Assembly: GCF_009753675.1 (NCBI RefSeq)
Contig: NZ_WQLV01000006.1
Coordinates: 62,001-126,000, forward strand
Direction: 5' to 3'
DNA from: Parasedimentitalea huanghaiensis
GTDB taxonomy: Bacteria; Pseudomonadota; Alphaproteobacteria; Rhodobacterales; Rhodobacteraceae
Length of the DNA: 64,000 bases
The position numbers were made by a program, and so were the translations under genes. Positions 9,171 to 17,461 of this stretch are shown here, piece after piece. The notes under the pieces were generated by a model. It was not told the origin of the DNA, did no database searches, and saw nothing but the letters and a program-made list of their open reading frames with translations. How positions within the stretch are numbered: the first letter of the stretch is position 1; each line of letters opens with the position of its first letter.

Positions 9171-9521
9171 CACCCAACCTCCAACTCACATTTTCAAATT
9201 CAAAGCAGGAACCCTGTTTCTTTGATTCAAGGAAAGCCCAAACTGACGTCCTAAACTGCAATGTGCTGTAGAAGGCATAGATTTTGGCGGCGCACCGTTT
9301 GCTGGGATGGGGGTAAGCTGTAATTTGGGATACATTCTGAACACTAGCGACATGCCTCGTCATTCAAAAATCTGGCCCGATTGGGGTTTATCTAACTAAC
9401 AAATGACCAAAACCCAAAAAGCTGTCCACTAACGGTCCATTTTATATAACAATACAACTCAGAGCAGGAGAGCACTCGGATTTCGTGCTCTGGCTCAGTA
9501 AAGTCATTGGCAGGAATAGAT
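9171..9521. other. AT-rich intergenic region without a recognisable gene
   Basis: About 350 bases, distinctly AT-richer than the surroundings, between the divergent small frameshifted gene and the antiporter. It holds a TTTTATATAACAATAC stretch near 9440 that could serve as promoter and an inverted repeat AGAGCAC (9469-9475) / GTGCTCT (9485-9491) 31 bases before the antiporter start. Open frames here are short and have no protein-like composition. Confidence 0.5.
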
Positions 9522-10727
9522 ATGCACCTTGAACTCTCCATTCTGGCTTTGTTTGCCTTTCTCTACAGTCTCATCGCTGGACGTGTGGAGCGCGGAGCAG
9601 CCTCTGGCCCGATGTTTTTTGTCTTTGCAGGCATCCTGATGGGACCATTGGTTCTTGGCTGGTTTGACGGCAATGCCATAAGCAGCCAACTGCGAGTATT
9701 CGCGGACATGACACTGGTGCTGATCCTATTCAGCGACGCTGCCAATGTCGAAATTTCAGTGCTGAAATCAAAAATTGCCATTCCAGCCAGAATGCTGCTG
9801 ATCGGCCTCCCCGGCGTCATCATCCTAGGCTTTGGGCTCGCGCTTGTGCTGTTTGACATGCTCAATATCTACGAGGCCGCCATTTTGGGTACCATATTGG
9901 CAGCGACTGACGCTGCTCTGGGCAAGGCGGTGGTGACCGACGAGAAAATTCCGGCCTGGATCAGAACAGGCCTAAATGCAGAAAGCGGTTTGAACGATGG
10001 CCTCTGCGTCCCCTTCTTGTTCATCTTTATCGCTATGTCACTTGAGGCCATGACCCCAACGGGAGATGCAATTCGACCACTGACAGTGGTCCTTGAAGAG
10101 ATCGGCATTGGCCTGATCGTTGGTCTTGGGCTGACCTCCGCCGGGTCTTTGTTGCTGCGTCAGTGTTTGGCGCGGGGTTGGGTCACAGAAGTCTGGAAGC
10201 AAGTCACCGTGCCTGCACTGGCACTCGCCTGCTTTTCACTGGCACAGCTATGGCACGGCAGCGGCTACATCGCAGCCTTTACCGGAGGCTTGCTATTTGG
10301 GCACCTTCTTGATGACACCAAGCATAATTTTGTACTTGCAGCCGAGGGCGTCGGCGAAGCCCTGGCTATGCTGACCTGGCTGTTGTTTGGCAGTTCTGTT
10401 GTTGCTGGCGTCATTGGTTTGGTAAGCTGGCAAGTGATCGTCTATGCCTTGCTCAGCCTCACCATTGTCCGGGTGGTCCCGATCTTCCTTTCACTTTCTG
10501 GCACAGAGGCAACAGTAAAAGACCGCCTGTTTCTGGGCTGGTTTGGCCCGCGCGGCTTGGCCAGTATCGTTTTTGCAGTGATCGTGCTGGATAGTGGCTT
10601 GCCCGGTGGTGAATTAATTTCACTGGTGGTTGTCATCACTGTGTTCTTTAGCCTCATCGCACATGGATTTACCGCAAAGCCAATGACCAATTGGCTGGTA
10701 AGACAAAAGCCCGGCAACGAGGGGTAA
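9522..10727 (+). CDS. Cation:proton antiporter (CPA1/NhaP-like)
   Basis: Polytopic inner-membrane protein, 401 aa from ATG 9522 (AGGAA eight bases upstream; a TTG at 9507 is less likely). About 12 hydrophobic segments cover the whole length. Family signatures are FAGILMGPLVLGWF in the second helix, ATDAALGKAVV and NAESGLNDGLCVPF, the last two matching the acidic ion-translocating motifs of Na+/H+ exchangers; a C-terminal WFGPRGLASIVF motif agrees. Likely role: sodium or potassium export in exchange for protons, sensible for a marine bacterium. Monocistronic, possibly an insertion in the rpsO-pnp interval. Confidence 0.9.
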   Translation: MHLELSILALFAFLYSLIAGRVERGAASGPMFFVFAGILMGPLVLGWFDGNAISSQLRVFADMTLVLILFSDAANVEISVLKSKIAIPARMLLIGLPGVIILGFGLALVLFDMLNIYEAAILGTILAATDAALGKAVVTDEKIPAWIRTGLNAESGLNDGLCVPFLFIFIAMSLEAMTPTGDAIRPLTVVLEEIGIGLIVGLGLTSAGSLLLRQCLARGWVTEVWKQVTVPALALACFSLAQLWHGSGYIAAFTGGLLFGHLLDDTKHNFVLAAEGVGEALAMLTWLLFGSSVVAGVIGLVSWQVIVYALLSLTIVRVVPIFLSLSGTEATVKDRLFLGWFGPRGLASIVFAVIVLDSGLPGGELISLVVVITVFFSLIAHGFTAKPMTNWLVRQKPGNEG

Positions 10728-10782
10728 GCCAGAGTTCGATCATCTCGGGCTTACCCTCCACGGCTTATGGCTCCGGTTTGAT

Positions 10783-12132
10783 CTATCCGCTGGGGCCAAT
10801 ACGCTGCATCAGTGCAATCAAACGGTCAACATGCTCATCTTTAGTTCGGAATGACGACAGGCTGATGCGAAATGCAGGGCGATCCTGCCAGACACTGCCG
10901 CCAAACCATGATGTACCGCTGTCCTGAACCTGCTGAAGAATGGAACGAGTGGCCGCATCATCTTTACCTCGTACCAAAACTTGGTTCAGTACAACGCGGT
11001 TCAGCACCTCAAACCCTGCTTCGGATAATGCCGAAGCAATGCGCTGTGCCTGCAGGTGGTGGGTTTCGACCATCTGTGCCACACCATTTCGGCCCAACGT
11101 CCGAAGCGCCGCCCAGATTGGAATGCCCCGCGCACGGCGTGAAAACTCTAGCGTGAGATTCTTTTGCGCATCAGCTGAAGCACTGGAGTAAGCGGCATCG
11201 CTGTTCATCACCCGTGCCAGAGCCTGCGGATCACGACAAATGGCCATCGCGCCATCATACGGCGTGTTCAACCATTTATGACCATCGGTCGTCCAGCTGT
11301 CGGCCCCGTCAATTCCATTGGTTAGGCTGCGTATATTTGGCGCCGCTCGTGCCCACAGGCCAAAGGCCCCATCCACATGGACCCAGGCACCTGCTGCTTT
11401 GGCTCGTGGAATGATTTCGTCAAAATGATCGAACTCTCCGGTATTCACCTCACCCGCTTGCAGGATCAAGATTGTCTGCGCGTCCATCTCAGGCAGTTGG
11501 TCCGGCAAGATCCGCCCCTGCCCGTCCACAGGCGCCTTCTGCACGCGGGCCCAGCCAAACCCAAGTATCTGTAAGGCCTTGCGCACGGTGACATGGGTCG
11601 ACGCGGGAACAACCACTTTGATCTCCGGCGCGCCCATCAGCCCGTCGTTCACCACGTCCCACCCCAAGCGGTCCAACAAAGCCGCCCGTGCGGCTGCCAA
11701 ACAGCTTAAACCACAGGCTGTCGCCGAGGTACCAAAGGCAACCGCACTTTCCCGCGGAAGGTCCAGAATATCCAACAGCCAGCGCCCAGCCTGTTTTTCC
11801 AAGACATCTGCTACAGGGCTGCCATCTTCGGTTGACGCGCATTGATCCCATGCCAAGGCAAGCCGTTCTGCAGCGGATGCTGATGGCAAGCTTGCGCCAA
11901 TAACGAAGCCAAAGTAGTTCGGCCCATTAGAGGCGACCGTAGCAGGTGAGCCCAACGTATCCATCATGGAAATTGTTTCGCTTGCAGGTCTGCCGCCTTC
12001 AGTCAGTTCCTCGTGAAAACCGTCTAATGCTGCCCGCTCTGTATCAGCTGGAAACACTCGTCGGTCTTCGATGCCCGCTACATAGGCCTGCGCCCGCTGG
12101 TCTGCATCCTGTAGCAACTCAAGCTCGTTCAT
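10783..12132 (-). CDS. PLP-dependent group II decarboxylase family protein
   Basis: Pyridoxal-phosphate enzyme of the aromatic-amino-acid/glutamate decarboxylase (group II) family, 449 aa. The PLP lysine is K286 in TTDGHKWLNTPYD, and the aspartate that pairs with the pyridine nitrogen is in HVDGAFGLW (D254). The N-terminal part carries SNGPNYFGFVIGASLP, typical of this family's substrate side. Substrate is uncertain: members decarboxylate aromatic amino acids, glutamate or diaminobutyrate, and some cleave other substrates. The start has GGGAGAA upstream. It is divergent from an ArsR-type regulator across 62 bases containing palindromes, so that regulator probably controls it. Confidence 0.85.
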   Translation of the reverse strand: MNELELLQDADQRAQAYVAGIEDRRVFPADTERAALDGFHEELTEGGRPASETISMMDTLGSPATVASNGPNYFGFVIGASLPSASAAERLALAWDQCASTEDGSPVADVLEKQAGRWLLDILDLPRESAVAFGTSATACGLSCLAAARAALLDRLGWDVVNDGLMGAPEIKVVVPASTHVTVRKALQILGFGWARVQKAPVDGQGRILPDQLPEMDAQTILILQAGEVNTGEFDHFDEIIPRAKAAGAWVHVDGAFGLWARAAPNIRSLTNGIDGADSWTTDGHKWLNTPYDGAMAICRDPQALARVMNSDAAYSSASADAQKNLTLEFSRRARGIPIWAALRTLGRNGVAQMVETHHLQAQRIASALSEAGFEVLNRVVLNQVLVRGKDDAATRSILQQVQDSGTSWFGGSVWQDRPAFRISLSSFRTKDEHVDRLIALMQRIGPSG

Positions 12133-12152
12133 GGCATTCTCCCTGAGATCAA

Positions 12153-12183
12153 TCGATTCTATATCGAGAAAAACCTATATAGG
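12153..12183. promoter_or_regulatory. Putative ArsR-family operator between divergent genes
   Basis: The short gap between the decarboxylase and the ArsR gene contains TCGAT-TCTAT-ATCGA (12153-12167) and the perfect palindrome CCTATATAGG (12174-12183). A further CTATATG half precedes the regulator's coding start. Placement between divergent starts fits an autoregulated operator. Confidence 0.5.
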
Positions 12184-12194
12184 CATCCATCTAT

Positions 12195-12524
12195 ATGAAC
12201 AAGCCATTGCTAGAAACGTTACCTGCCCTGCGCGCACTGGCTACTCCCCAGCGCACCAAGATTATGGATTGGCTGTTGGACCCCCGCGCCCACTTCCCAC
12301 CTCAAATCGATGGAGATCTGGTTGACGACGGTGTCTGTGTTGGGGCCATTACGGACAAAACTGGCTTGTCCCAGCCAACAGTAACATCCCATATGAAAAC
12401 GCTGGAAGCCGCCGGTTTGGTGAGCTCTCAAAAGATCAAGAACTGGGTTTTCTACAAAGCAGACCGCAGCGCATTGGCCGATTTGGGCAAGGCTTTTGGA
12501 TCGGCGGCAAACCGTCAAAATTGA
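12195..12524 (+). CDS. ArsR-family winged-helix transcriptional regulator
   Basis: 109-aa DNA-binding protein. The helix-turn-helix is seen in IMDWLLD and DKTGLSQPTVTSHMKTLEAAGL (given here in two parts), followed by a beta-wing VSSQKIKNWVFYKAD. No cysteine cluster typical of metal-sensing ArsR proteins is present; only one Cys (near residue 49) is visible, so the signal is probably not arsenite. Divergent orientation and the palindromic gap suggest that it represses the adjacent PLP decarboxylase and itself. No clear ribosome site precedes the ATG, so translation may be leaderless. Confidence 0.87.
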   Translation: MNKPLLETLPALRALATPQRTKIMDWLLDPRAHFPPQIDGDLVDDGVCVGAITDKTGLSQPTVTSHMKTLEAAGLVSSQKIKNWVFYKADRSALADLGKAFGSAANRQN

Positions 12525-12613
12525 CCCTCTGCAAGGGCATCGTCGTATTGAACCTTTCTTTTTGCCCAAAAACCCTATAACGCGAGGAAATCTGGAATGG
12601 GGCATCCGAGACC

Positions 12614-12662
12614 CGAGCCCCAGACACGAAGGATAGGGTCGCGAGCAAGGGCTCGCATTTTT
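12614..12662 (+). promoter_or_regulatory. Possible attenuator in the pnp leader
   Basis: GCGAGC (12641-12646) and GCTCGC (12651-12656) form a stem followed by A-TTTTT, a terminator-like hairpin about 46 bases before the pnp start. Upstream CGAGCCC (12614-12620) is complementary to GGGCTCG (12649-12655), which would sequester the 3' arm and abolish the terminator. Two mutually exclusive folds of this kind are the hallmark of attenuation. PNPase is known to autoregulate its mRNA in enterobacteria by a different route (RNase III plus PNPase). No experimental support here. Confidence 0.4.
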
Positions 12663-12707
12663 CCGGCCAAAGGGGATACGCCCCTGCAGCCTACGTAGGA
12701 AACGTTG

Positions 12708-14831
12708 ATGTTTAACGTAACAAAGAAATCGATCCAGTGGGGCGAAGAGACGCTGACACTGGAAACCGGCAAAGTTGCCCGTCAGGCTGACGGCTCGGTT
12801 ATCGCCACTCTGGGCGAAACCTCGGTCATGGCCAACGTCACTTTTGCCCGCAAGCAAAAACCCGGCCAGGACTTCTTCCCCCTGACCGTGCACTACCAAG
12901 AAAAATACTATGCTGCCGGTAAAGTACCGGGTGGCTTCTTCAAGCGTGAGGCTCGCCCCACCGAGAAAGAAACACTGACTGCACGTCTGATCGACCGTCC
13001 GATCCGTCCGCTGTTCGTTCCTGGCTTCAAAAACGAAGTTCTGGTGATGTGCACCGTGCTGTCCCACGATCTGGTCAACGACCCAGACATGGTTGCGATG
13101 ATCGCTGCTTCGGCTGCTCTGACCATCTCCGGTGCTCCGTTCATGGGCCCAATCGCCAGCTGCCGCGTTGGCTTTGAAGATGGCGACTATGTTCTGAACC
13201 CAACCGTTGACGACATGCAGGACCTGCGCCTGAACCCTGAACAGCGTCTGGACCTGGTTGTTGCCGGTACAAAAGACGCCGTGATGATGGTTGAGTCGGA
13301 AGCATACGAACTGACCGAAGCAGAAATGCTAGGTGCGGTGAACTTTGCTCACGAGCAGATCCAGCCGGTTATCGACCTGATCATTGATCTGGCCGAAGAT
13401 TGCGCCAAAGAGCCGTTCGACTTTGCAGCACCTGACTACTCAGAGCTGTTCGAAGCCGTTAAGGCCGCTGGCGACGCTGACATGCGCGCTGCATTTGCGA
13501 TCAGCGACAAGCAAGAGCGCACTTCCGCTGTTGCCGCTGCACGTGACACCATCAAGGCTGCCCTGACCGAAGAGCAACTGGACGACGCGAACCTTGGTTC
13601 CGCTCTGAAAAAGCTCGAAGCTGGCATCCTGCGCGGTGACGTTGTTAAAACTGGTGTTCGTATCGACGGTCGTAAGACTGACGAGATCCGCCCAATCGTT
13701 TCGGAAACTGGCCTGCTGCCACGGACCCACGGTTCAGCACTGTTCACCCGTGGCGAAACTCAGGGTCTGGTTGTCACCACTCTGGGAACCGGCGACGACG
13801 AGCAGTTCATCGACGCGCTGCACGGCAACTTCAAATCGAACTTCCTGCTGCACTATAACTTCCCTCCCTACTCGGTTGGTGAAGTTGGTCGTGTTGGTGG
13901 CCCGGGCCGTCGTGAAATCGGTCACGGTAAACTGGCATGGCGCGCGCTCCAGGCTGTTCTGCCTGCTTCGACTGATTTCCCATACACCATTCGCTTGGTG
14001 TCCGAGATCACCGAATCGAACGGCTCAAGCTCGATGGCTTCTGTCTGCGGCGGCTCGCTGTCGATGATGGACGCCGGTGTACCTCTGAAAGCACCAGTTG
14101 CTGGCGTTGCGATGGGTCTGATCCTGGAAGAAGACGGTTCCTACGCGATCCTGTCCGACATCTTGGGTGACGAAGATCACCTCGGCGACATGGACTTCAA
14201 AGTGGCCGGTACCGAAAAAGGTATCACCTCGCTGCAGATGGACATCAAGATTGCAGGCATCACACCTGAAATCATGGAAAAAGCACTGGCTCAGGCCAAA
14301 GCTGGCCGTGTCCACATCCTGGGTGAGATGGCAAACGCACTGACCGAAGCTTCTGACTTCTCGGTTCACGCACCGCGCATCGAAACCATGCAGATCCCCA
14401 CCGACAAGATCCGTGAAGTCATCGGTTCCGGTGGTAAGGTTATCCGTGAAATCGTTGAAGTGTCCGGCGCTAAAGTCGACATCAACGACGAAGGTATCAT
14501 CAAGATTGCTTCGCCAAACGGTGAATCGATCAAGAAGGCCTACGACATGATCTATTCGATCGTGGCCGAGCCTGAAGAAGGTGCCATCTACACTGGTAAA
14601 GTTGTCAAAATCGTCGACTTCGGCGCATTTGTGAACTTCTTTGGCAAGCGCGATGGTCTGGTACACGTTTCCCAGATCGAAAACCGCCGCCTGAACCACC
14701 CGTCAGATGTTCTGAAAGAAGGCCAGGAAGTAAAAGTCAAACTGCTGGGCTTTGACGATCGCGGCAAGGTTCGCCTGTCGATGAAGATCGTAGACCAGGC
14801 AACTGGCGAAGAGATCAAACCAGAAGAGTAA
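12708..14831 (+). CDS. pnp: Polyribonucleotide nucleotidyltransferase (PNPase)
   Basis: Phosphorolytic 3'-5' exoribonuclease of RNA decay. From ATG 12708 (AGGAA upstream; a TTG directly before is ignored) it is 707 aa, the usual length. Two RNase PH domains are visible: the first begins at the N-terminus ([14 protein letters not shown]), the second holds the active-site region [23 protein letters not shown] domain ([15 protein letters not shown], near residue 565) and an S1 domain (near 625-695, [18 protein letters not shown]) follow. The frame uses codons favoured by highly expressed genes. Normally next to rpsO; here separated from it by about 3.8 kb. Confidence 0.98.
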   Translation: MFNVTKKSIQWGEETLTLETGKVARQADGSVIATLGETSVMANVTFARKQKPGQDFFPLTVHYQEKYYAAGKVPGGFFKREARPTEKETLTARLIDRPIRPLFVPGFKNEVLVMCTVLSHDLVNDPDMVAMIAASAALTISGAPFMGPIASCRVGFEDGDYVLNPTVDDMQDLRLNPEQRLDLVVAGTKDAVMMVESEAYELTEAEMLGAVNFAHEQIQPVIDLIIDLAEDCAKEPFDFAAPDYSELFEAVKAAGDADMRAAFAISDKQERTSAVAAARDTIKAALTEEQLDDANLGSALKKLEAGILRGDVVKTGVRIDGRKTDEIRPIVSETGLLPRTHGSALFTRGETQGLVVTTLGTGDDEQFIDALHGNFKSNFLLHYNFPPYSVGEVGRVGGPGRREIGHGKLAWRALQAVLPASTDFPYTIRLVSEITESNGSSSMASVCGGSLSMMDAGVPLKAPVAGVAMGLILEEDGSYAILSDILGDEDHLGDMDFKVAGTEKGITSLQMDIKIAGITPEIMEKALAQAKAGRVHILGEMANALTEASDFSVHAPRIETMQIPTDKIREVIGSGGKVIREIVEVSGAKVDINDEGIIKIASPNGESIKKAYDMIYSIVAEPEEGAIYTGKVVKIVDFGAFVNFFGKRDGLVHVSQIENRRLNHPSDVLKEGQEVKVKLLGFDDRGKVRLSMKIVDQATGEEIKPEE

Positions 14832-14864
14832 GCCAACCCGGTTTTACATTTTTGAGAATATCGA

Positions 14865-14895
14865 AGGCCCCGCTGGCAACAGCGGGGCCTTTTTG
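14865..14895 (+). terminator. Terminator after pnp
   Basis: An 11-bp perfect stem (AGGCCCCGCTG / CAGCGGGGCCT) with a GCAA loop, followed by TTTT. It lies 34 bases beyond the pnp stop. Confidence 0.92.
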
Positions 14896-14939
14896 CGTCT
14901 GCAGGAAGCAAGCTTTCCACTTGGTTCCGCTACCGGCAA

Positions 14940-15377
14940 TCACTCAGTCACTGGCAATAAGACATGCCCGCCCTCGGGTACGTCTTTGGCGGTTAACGAC
15001 CATTCACCTGACAGCTCGATTAACTCTTCAAGCGGAGCTGTACCAAAATTGGAGGCTTCGTATGGCCCATGGAAGAGAGCCGGAATTATCAAGTGAAACA
15101 CCCAGCCTGCCTCCAAGTTACCCAATTGGCTCCGAGCCACTTCCACTAGGTTAGTCATTTCCCAATCAAGTCGAAAATCTTCACTCTCAACAAGTTTGAA
15201 AAAATCTTTCGAAGTTGCAGCCACGACCTCGCAACTCAGCTCCTCTGGGCAAATACGCCAATACGCAGAGCTTTCATCCAAGACCAAGATATTCCCAAAT
15301 TCATTGCGTCCAACAACTTCAACGCCTTTCAACCCAGTCCAACCCCAATGTTCGTTAATCTTAGCGAGTAAATTCAC
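14940..15377 (-). CDS. DUF1851 / Tdi1-type immunity-like protein
   Basis: 145 aa from a GTG start. The middle segment AYWRICPEELSCEVVA (residues about 38-53) is the most recognisable part and recalls the C-terminal domain of the type VI secretion immunity protein Tdi1 (DUF1851), preceded by a typical FGNILVLDE strand. No toxin, VgrG, PAAR or secretion gene is adjacent, so if it is an immunity protein it is an orphan. The gene is AT-richer than pnp and has a weak ribosome site. Cytosolic; no signal peptide. The family assignment rests on remembered motif similarity and is moderate. Confidence 0.6.
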   Translation of the reverse strand: MNLLAKINEHWGWTGLKGVEVVGRNEFGNILVLDESSAYWRICPEELSCEVVAATSKDFFKLVESEDFRLDWEMTNLVEVARSQLGNLEAGWVFHLIIPALFHGPYEASNFGTAPLEELIELSGEWSLTAKDVPEGGHVLLPVTE

Positions 15378-15663
15378 AGTTTGATCCGATAAATTTTTTT
15401 CAATAAAAACATAGCCCTAAATACAGCTGACACACCAGATGACCTACTGTCATACCATTTTGTTGATGATCACAAGCCACAGTCATGTGTTGATTGTCCA
15501 GTAGAAAAACGAAGGGCAGCGTCTGACCTATCGGCCTGGCAAAAGGCATGAAAACACGCATAAACCTTAGTCCAATCCCCGCCAAAACCAACCAAAAACC
15601 AATCGTTTCGCCCTCGCCCCCTCCCCACCTCATCATCACCGAAACCCAAATTGGAGATGAAAA

Positions 15664-16029
15664 ATGGAAAACCTCAAAACACTTACACTGGCTGCTCTGA
15701 TCGTTGGTGCCCCTGCTCTGGCCGTGGCCAATATCTCAGTTGGGGATACAATTGGAACCACCGAGGCCGAAATCCGGGCTGCGATCGAAGCACAGGGCTA
15801 TACTGTGCAGGAAATTGAAATCGAAGATGGTGAAATCGAGGTTGAAGTCCGAATGGATGGCGTAGAAACTGAGCTGGAGCTTGATGAAACAAGCGGCATG
15901 GTCACCGAAGTTGAGGTCGAAGACGACCACGGTGAGGATGAAGACGACGATGACGACGAATCCGAAGATGACGCCTCTGCAAACGAGAGCGATGACGCAG
16001 AAGATGAGTCTGACGACGACGACGATTGA
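15664..16029 (+). CDS. PepSY domain-like protein with acidic tail
   Basis: 121-aa exported protein. A signal peptide covers residues 1-22 (cleavage after ALAVA). Residues about 30-87 form a PepSY-like module (TEAEIRAAIEAQGYTVQEIE then EVRMDGVETELELDETSGMV). The last 35 residues are almost purely Asp, Glu and Ser, a highly acidic, probably disordered tail that could bind cations. A good GGAG site precedes the ATG. It is followed within 25 bases by a membrane-bound LuxR-type regulator, and PepSY proteins in proteobacteria often accompany regulators or cytochromes. Periplasmic location is inferred. Confidence 0.8.
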   Translation: MENLKTLTLAALIVGAPALAVANISVGDTIGTTEAEIRAAIEAQGYTVQEIEIEDGEIEVEVRMDGVETELELDETSGMVTEVEVEDDHGEDEDDDDDESEDDASANESDDAEDESDDDDD

Positions 16030-16054
16030 TACCGGTCAGCACAAAGGGAGCCAA

Positions 16055-16585
16055 ATGCAGAACAATACGCAACTCTGGCTCTGGCTTCTTTTGGTGGTGC
16101 AGGCTCTCTGCGCCACCTTCTTTATGTTTGACGCCGCCTCTGACCTACTCGGCCGCGAGGATGCAGCAAGTTTTCGTCACTACAATAGCTTTGAACTGCT
16201 GCTGGCACTGGCCTTGATTGGCAGTTTGTTGGCAACCGTTTTACAGATCCGTGCACTCGCGCATCGGCAACGGCGATTGCGACGCCAGCTTGACGTAGCA
16301 TCTGATGCCTTTGCCGAACTGATCGAACAGCAATTTTCGGACTGGCAGCTTAGCAGCGCGGAACGCGACGTTGCCTTACTGGCGATCAAAGGGCTGCCAG
16401 TTGCCGATATCGCTGCCCTGCGCCAAACCAAAGAGGGCACGGTCAAAGCCCAATGTGCGGCTGTCTACCGTAAGGCAGGCGTTACAGGTCGGCTACAATT
16501 GCTCAGCTACTTCATCGAGGAACTGTTGGCTGAACCACTGCTGTCAAATGAAGCACAGCCCGCGCACAACAACGAGTCATCATGA
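16055..16585 (+). CDS. Membrane-anchored LuxR-type HTH regulator
   Basis: 176 aa from ATG 16055, chosen for its AGGGAG site; the frame is open far upstream but overlaps the PepSY gene. Two transmembrane helices are predicted at residues about 7-27 and 47-66, linked by a short acidic periplasmic loop, then an Arg-rich coiled segment. The C-terminal half is a LuxR/GerE-like HTH: LSSAERDVALLAIKGLPVAD then IAALRQTKEGTVKAQCAAVY. No receiver or ligand domain is present, so it would be a one-component membrane regulator. It overlaps the next gene by four bases (ATGA). Confidence 0.8.
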   Translation: MQNNTQLWLWLLLVVQALCATFFMFDAASDLLGREDAASFRHYNSFELLLALALIGSLLATVLQIRALAHRQRRLRRQLDVASDAFAELIEQQFSDWQLSSAERDVALLAIKGLPVADIAALRQTKEGTVKAQCAAVYRKAGVTGRLQLLSYFIEELLAEPLLSNEAQPAHNNESS

Positions 16586-17304
16586 AAATCAAACCTTTTG
16601 TCATCCACCTCGCCCGAGCAACACAGCGACGAGCGCAAGTAGAGCAATTATTGCAGCGGTTGGGGCCAGACAGTGAAATCATCGACGCCGTTGACGGCGC
16701 GGCCCTGTCTCAGGAACAACTGGAACTGGCTTATCAGTCCAATCAGCTCGCGCCCCGCTATCCGTTTTCATTGCGCCCCGGCGAGATTGGTTGCTTTCTC
16801 AGCCATCGCAACGCCTGGACTTCCCTGTTGGACAGCGACGCTGATGCGGCTCTGATATTGGAAGATGATGTAGAACTAAACAATGATTTCGACGCAGCGC
16901 TTTCGCTCGCGGCGCAGCATTTAGCAAAAACCGGGTATATCCAACTGCAGACCCGCACATGCGAAGGTGAAGAACTAGACCATCAGGACAGCTATGCCCT
17001 GATCCGCCCAAGGATCACGCCTCTACGCACCTCAGGGCAACTGGTCAGCCGGTCAGCCGCCGAACGTCTACTCGCAGCAACCGCTCCTTTTGACCGGCCA
17101 GTCGATACCTTTCTTCAAATGCATTGGCATACAGATATCCATATCGCTGTGATCACCCCGGCCTGCCTGACAGATCGCACAGCCGAAACCGGCGGAAGCA
17201 CAATTGGATCGCAGAAACCGCTATTGGAAAAAATTCAGCGTGAATGGAAGCGTGCGCGGTACCGGAACAAGGTAAAAAACCACTCTAACCGCAACACCAG
17301 ATAA
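16582..17304 (+). CDS. Glycosyltransferase family 25 protein
   Basis: 240 aa, cytosolic. Matches the GT25 family, which transfers galactose or related sugars onto lipooligosaccharide or other acceptors. Visible marks: the N-terminal FVIHLARATQRRAQVEQLL, the GEIGCFLSHRNAW motif near residue 71, and the acidic LILEDDVEL motif near 90 that holds the nucleotide-sugar/metal ligands. It is translationally coupled to the membrane-bound LuxR-type regulator upstream, so the whole PepSY-regulator-GT set is one operon. The C-terminus is basic. Donor and acceptor are unknown. Confidence 0.85.
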   Translation: MKIKPFVIHLARATQRRAQVEQLLQRLGPDSEIIDAVDGAALSQEQLELAYQSNQLAPRYPFSLRPGEIGCFLSHRNAWTSLLDSDADAALILEDDVELNNDFDAALSLAAQHLAKTGYIQLQTRTCEGEELDHQDSYALIRPRITPLRTSGQLVSRSAAERLLAATAPFDRPVDTFLQMHWHTDIHIAVITPACLTDRTAETGGSTIGSQKPLLEKIQREWKRARYRNKVKNHSNRNTR

Positions 17305-17368
17305 GGGACTTTTGCCTTTGCCCCGGCCTGGATCTTTCCAGTTTTATCAGATGAACAGAACCCCGTTC

Positions 17369-17402
17369 TTCATCTAGCCTAAAATATCCTCGGAGGTGAA
17401 TG
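17369..17402 (+). repeat. Dispersed AAAATATCC gene-end element, copy B
   Basis: Reads TTCATCTAGCCTAAAATATC then CTCGGAGGTGAAT. It matches the minus-strand copy at 31115-31148 at about 30 of 34 positions. In the central palindrome the T-A pair of this copy is a C-G pair in the other. It lies beyond the GT25 stop, before two hairpins. Confidence 0.55.
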
Positions 17403-17454
17403 TGCCACAGCACCTGGGCTGTGGCACAGAGGAGGCAGACAGCCTCCTCCTTTT
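17401..17454 (+). terminator. Tandem hairpins between convergent GT25 and peroxiredoxin genes
   Basis: TGTGCCACAG / CTGTGGCACA (17401-17428) is a perfect 10-bp stem. Next to it GAGGAGGC / GCCTCCTC (17429-17449) is an 8-bp stem followed by CTTTT. The second works as a plus-strand terminator; the pair probably separates the two convergent genes. Confidence 0.75.
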
Positions 17455-17461
17455 CTGCTTT

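Noticed and set aside
9133-9363. 76-codon minus-strand frame in the AT-rich gap
   Set aside because: It overlaps the start of the frameshifted small gene and shows no pattern.
15400-15639. 79-codon minus-strand frame upstream of the PepSY gene
   Set aside because: No recognisable pattern, and it lies in the likely promoter region of the PepSY gene.
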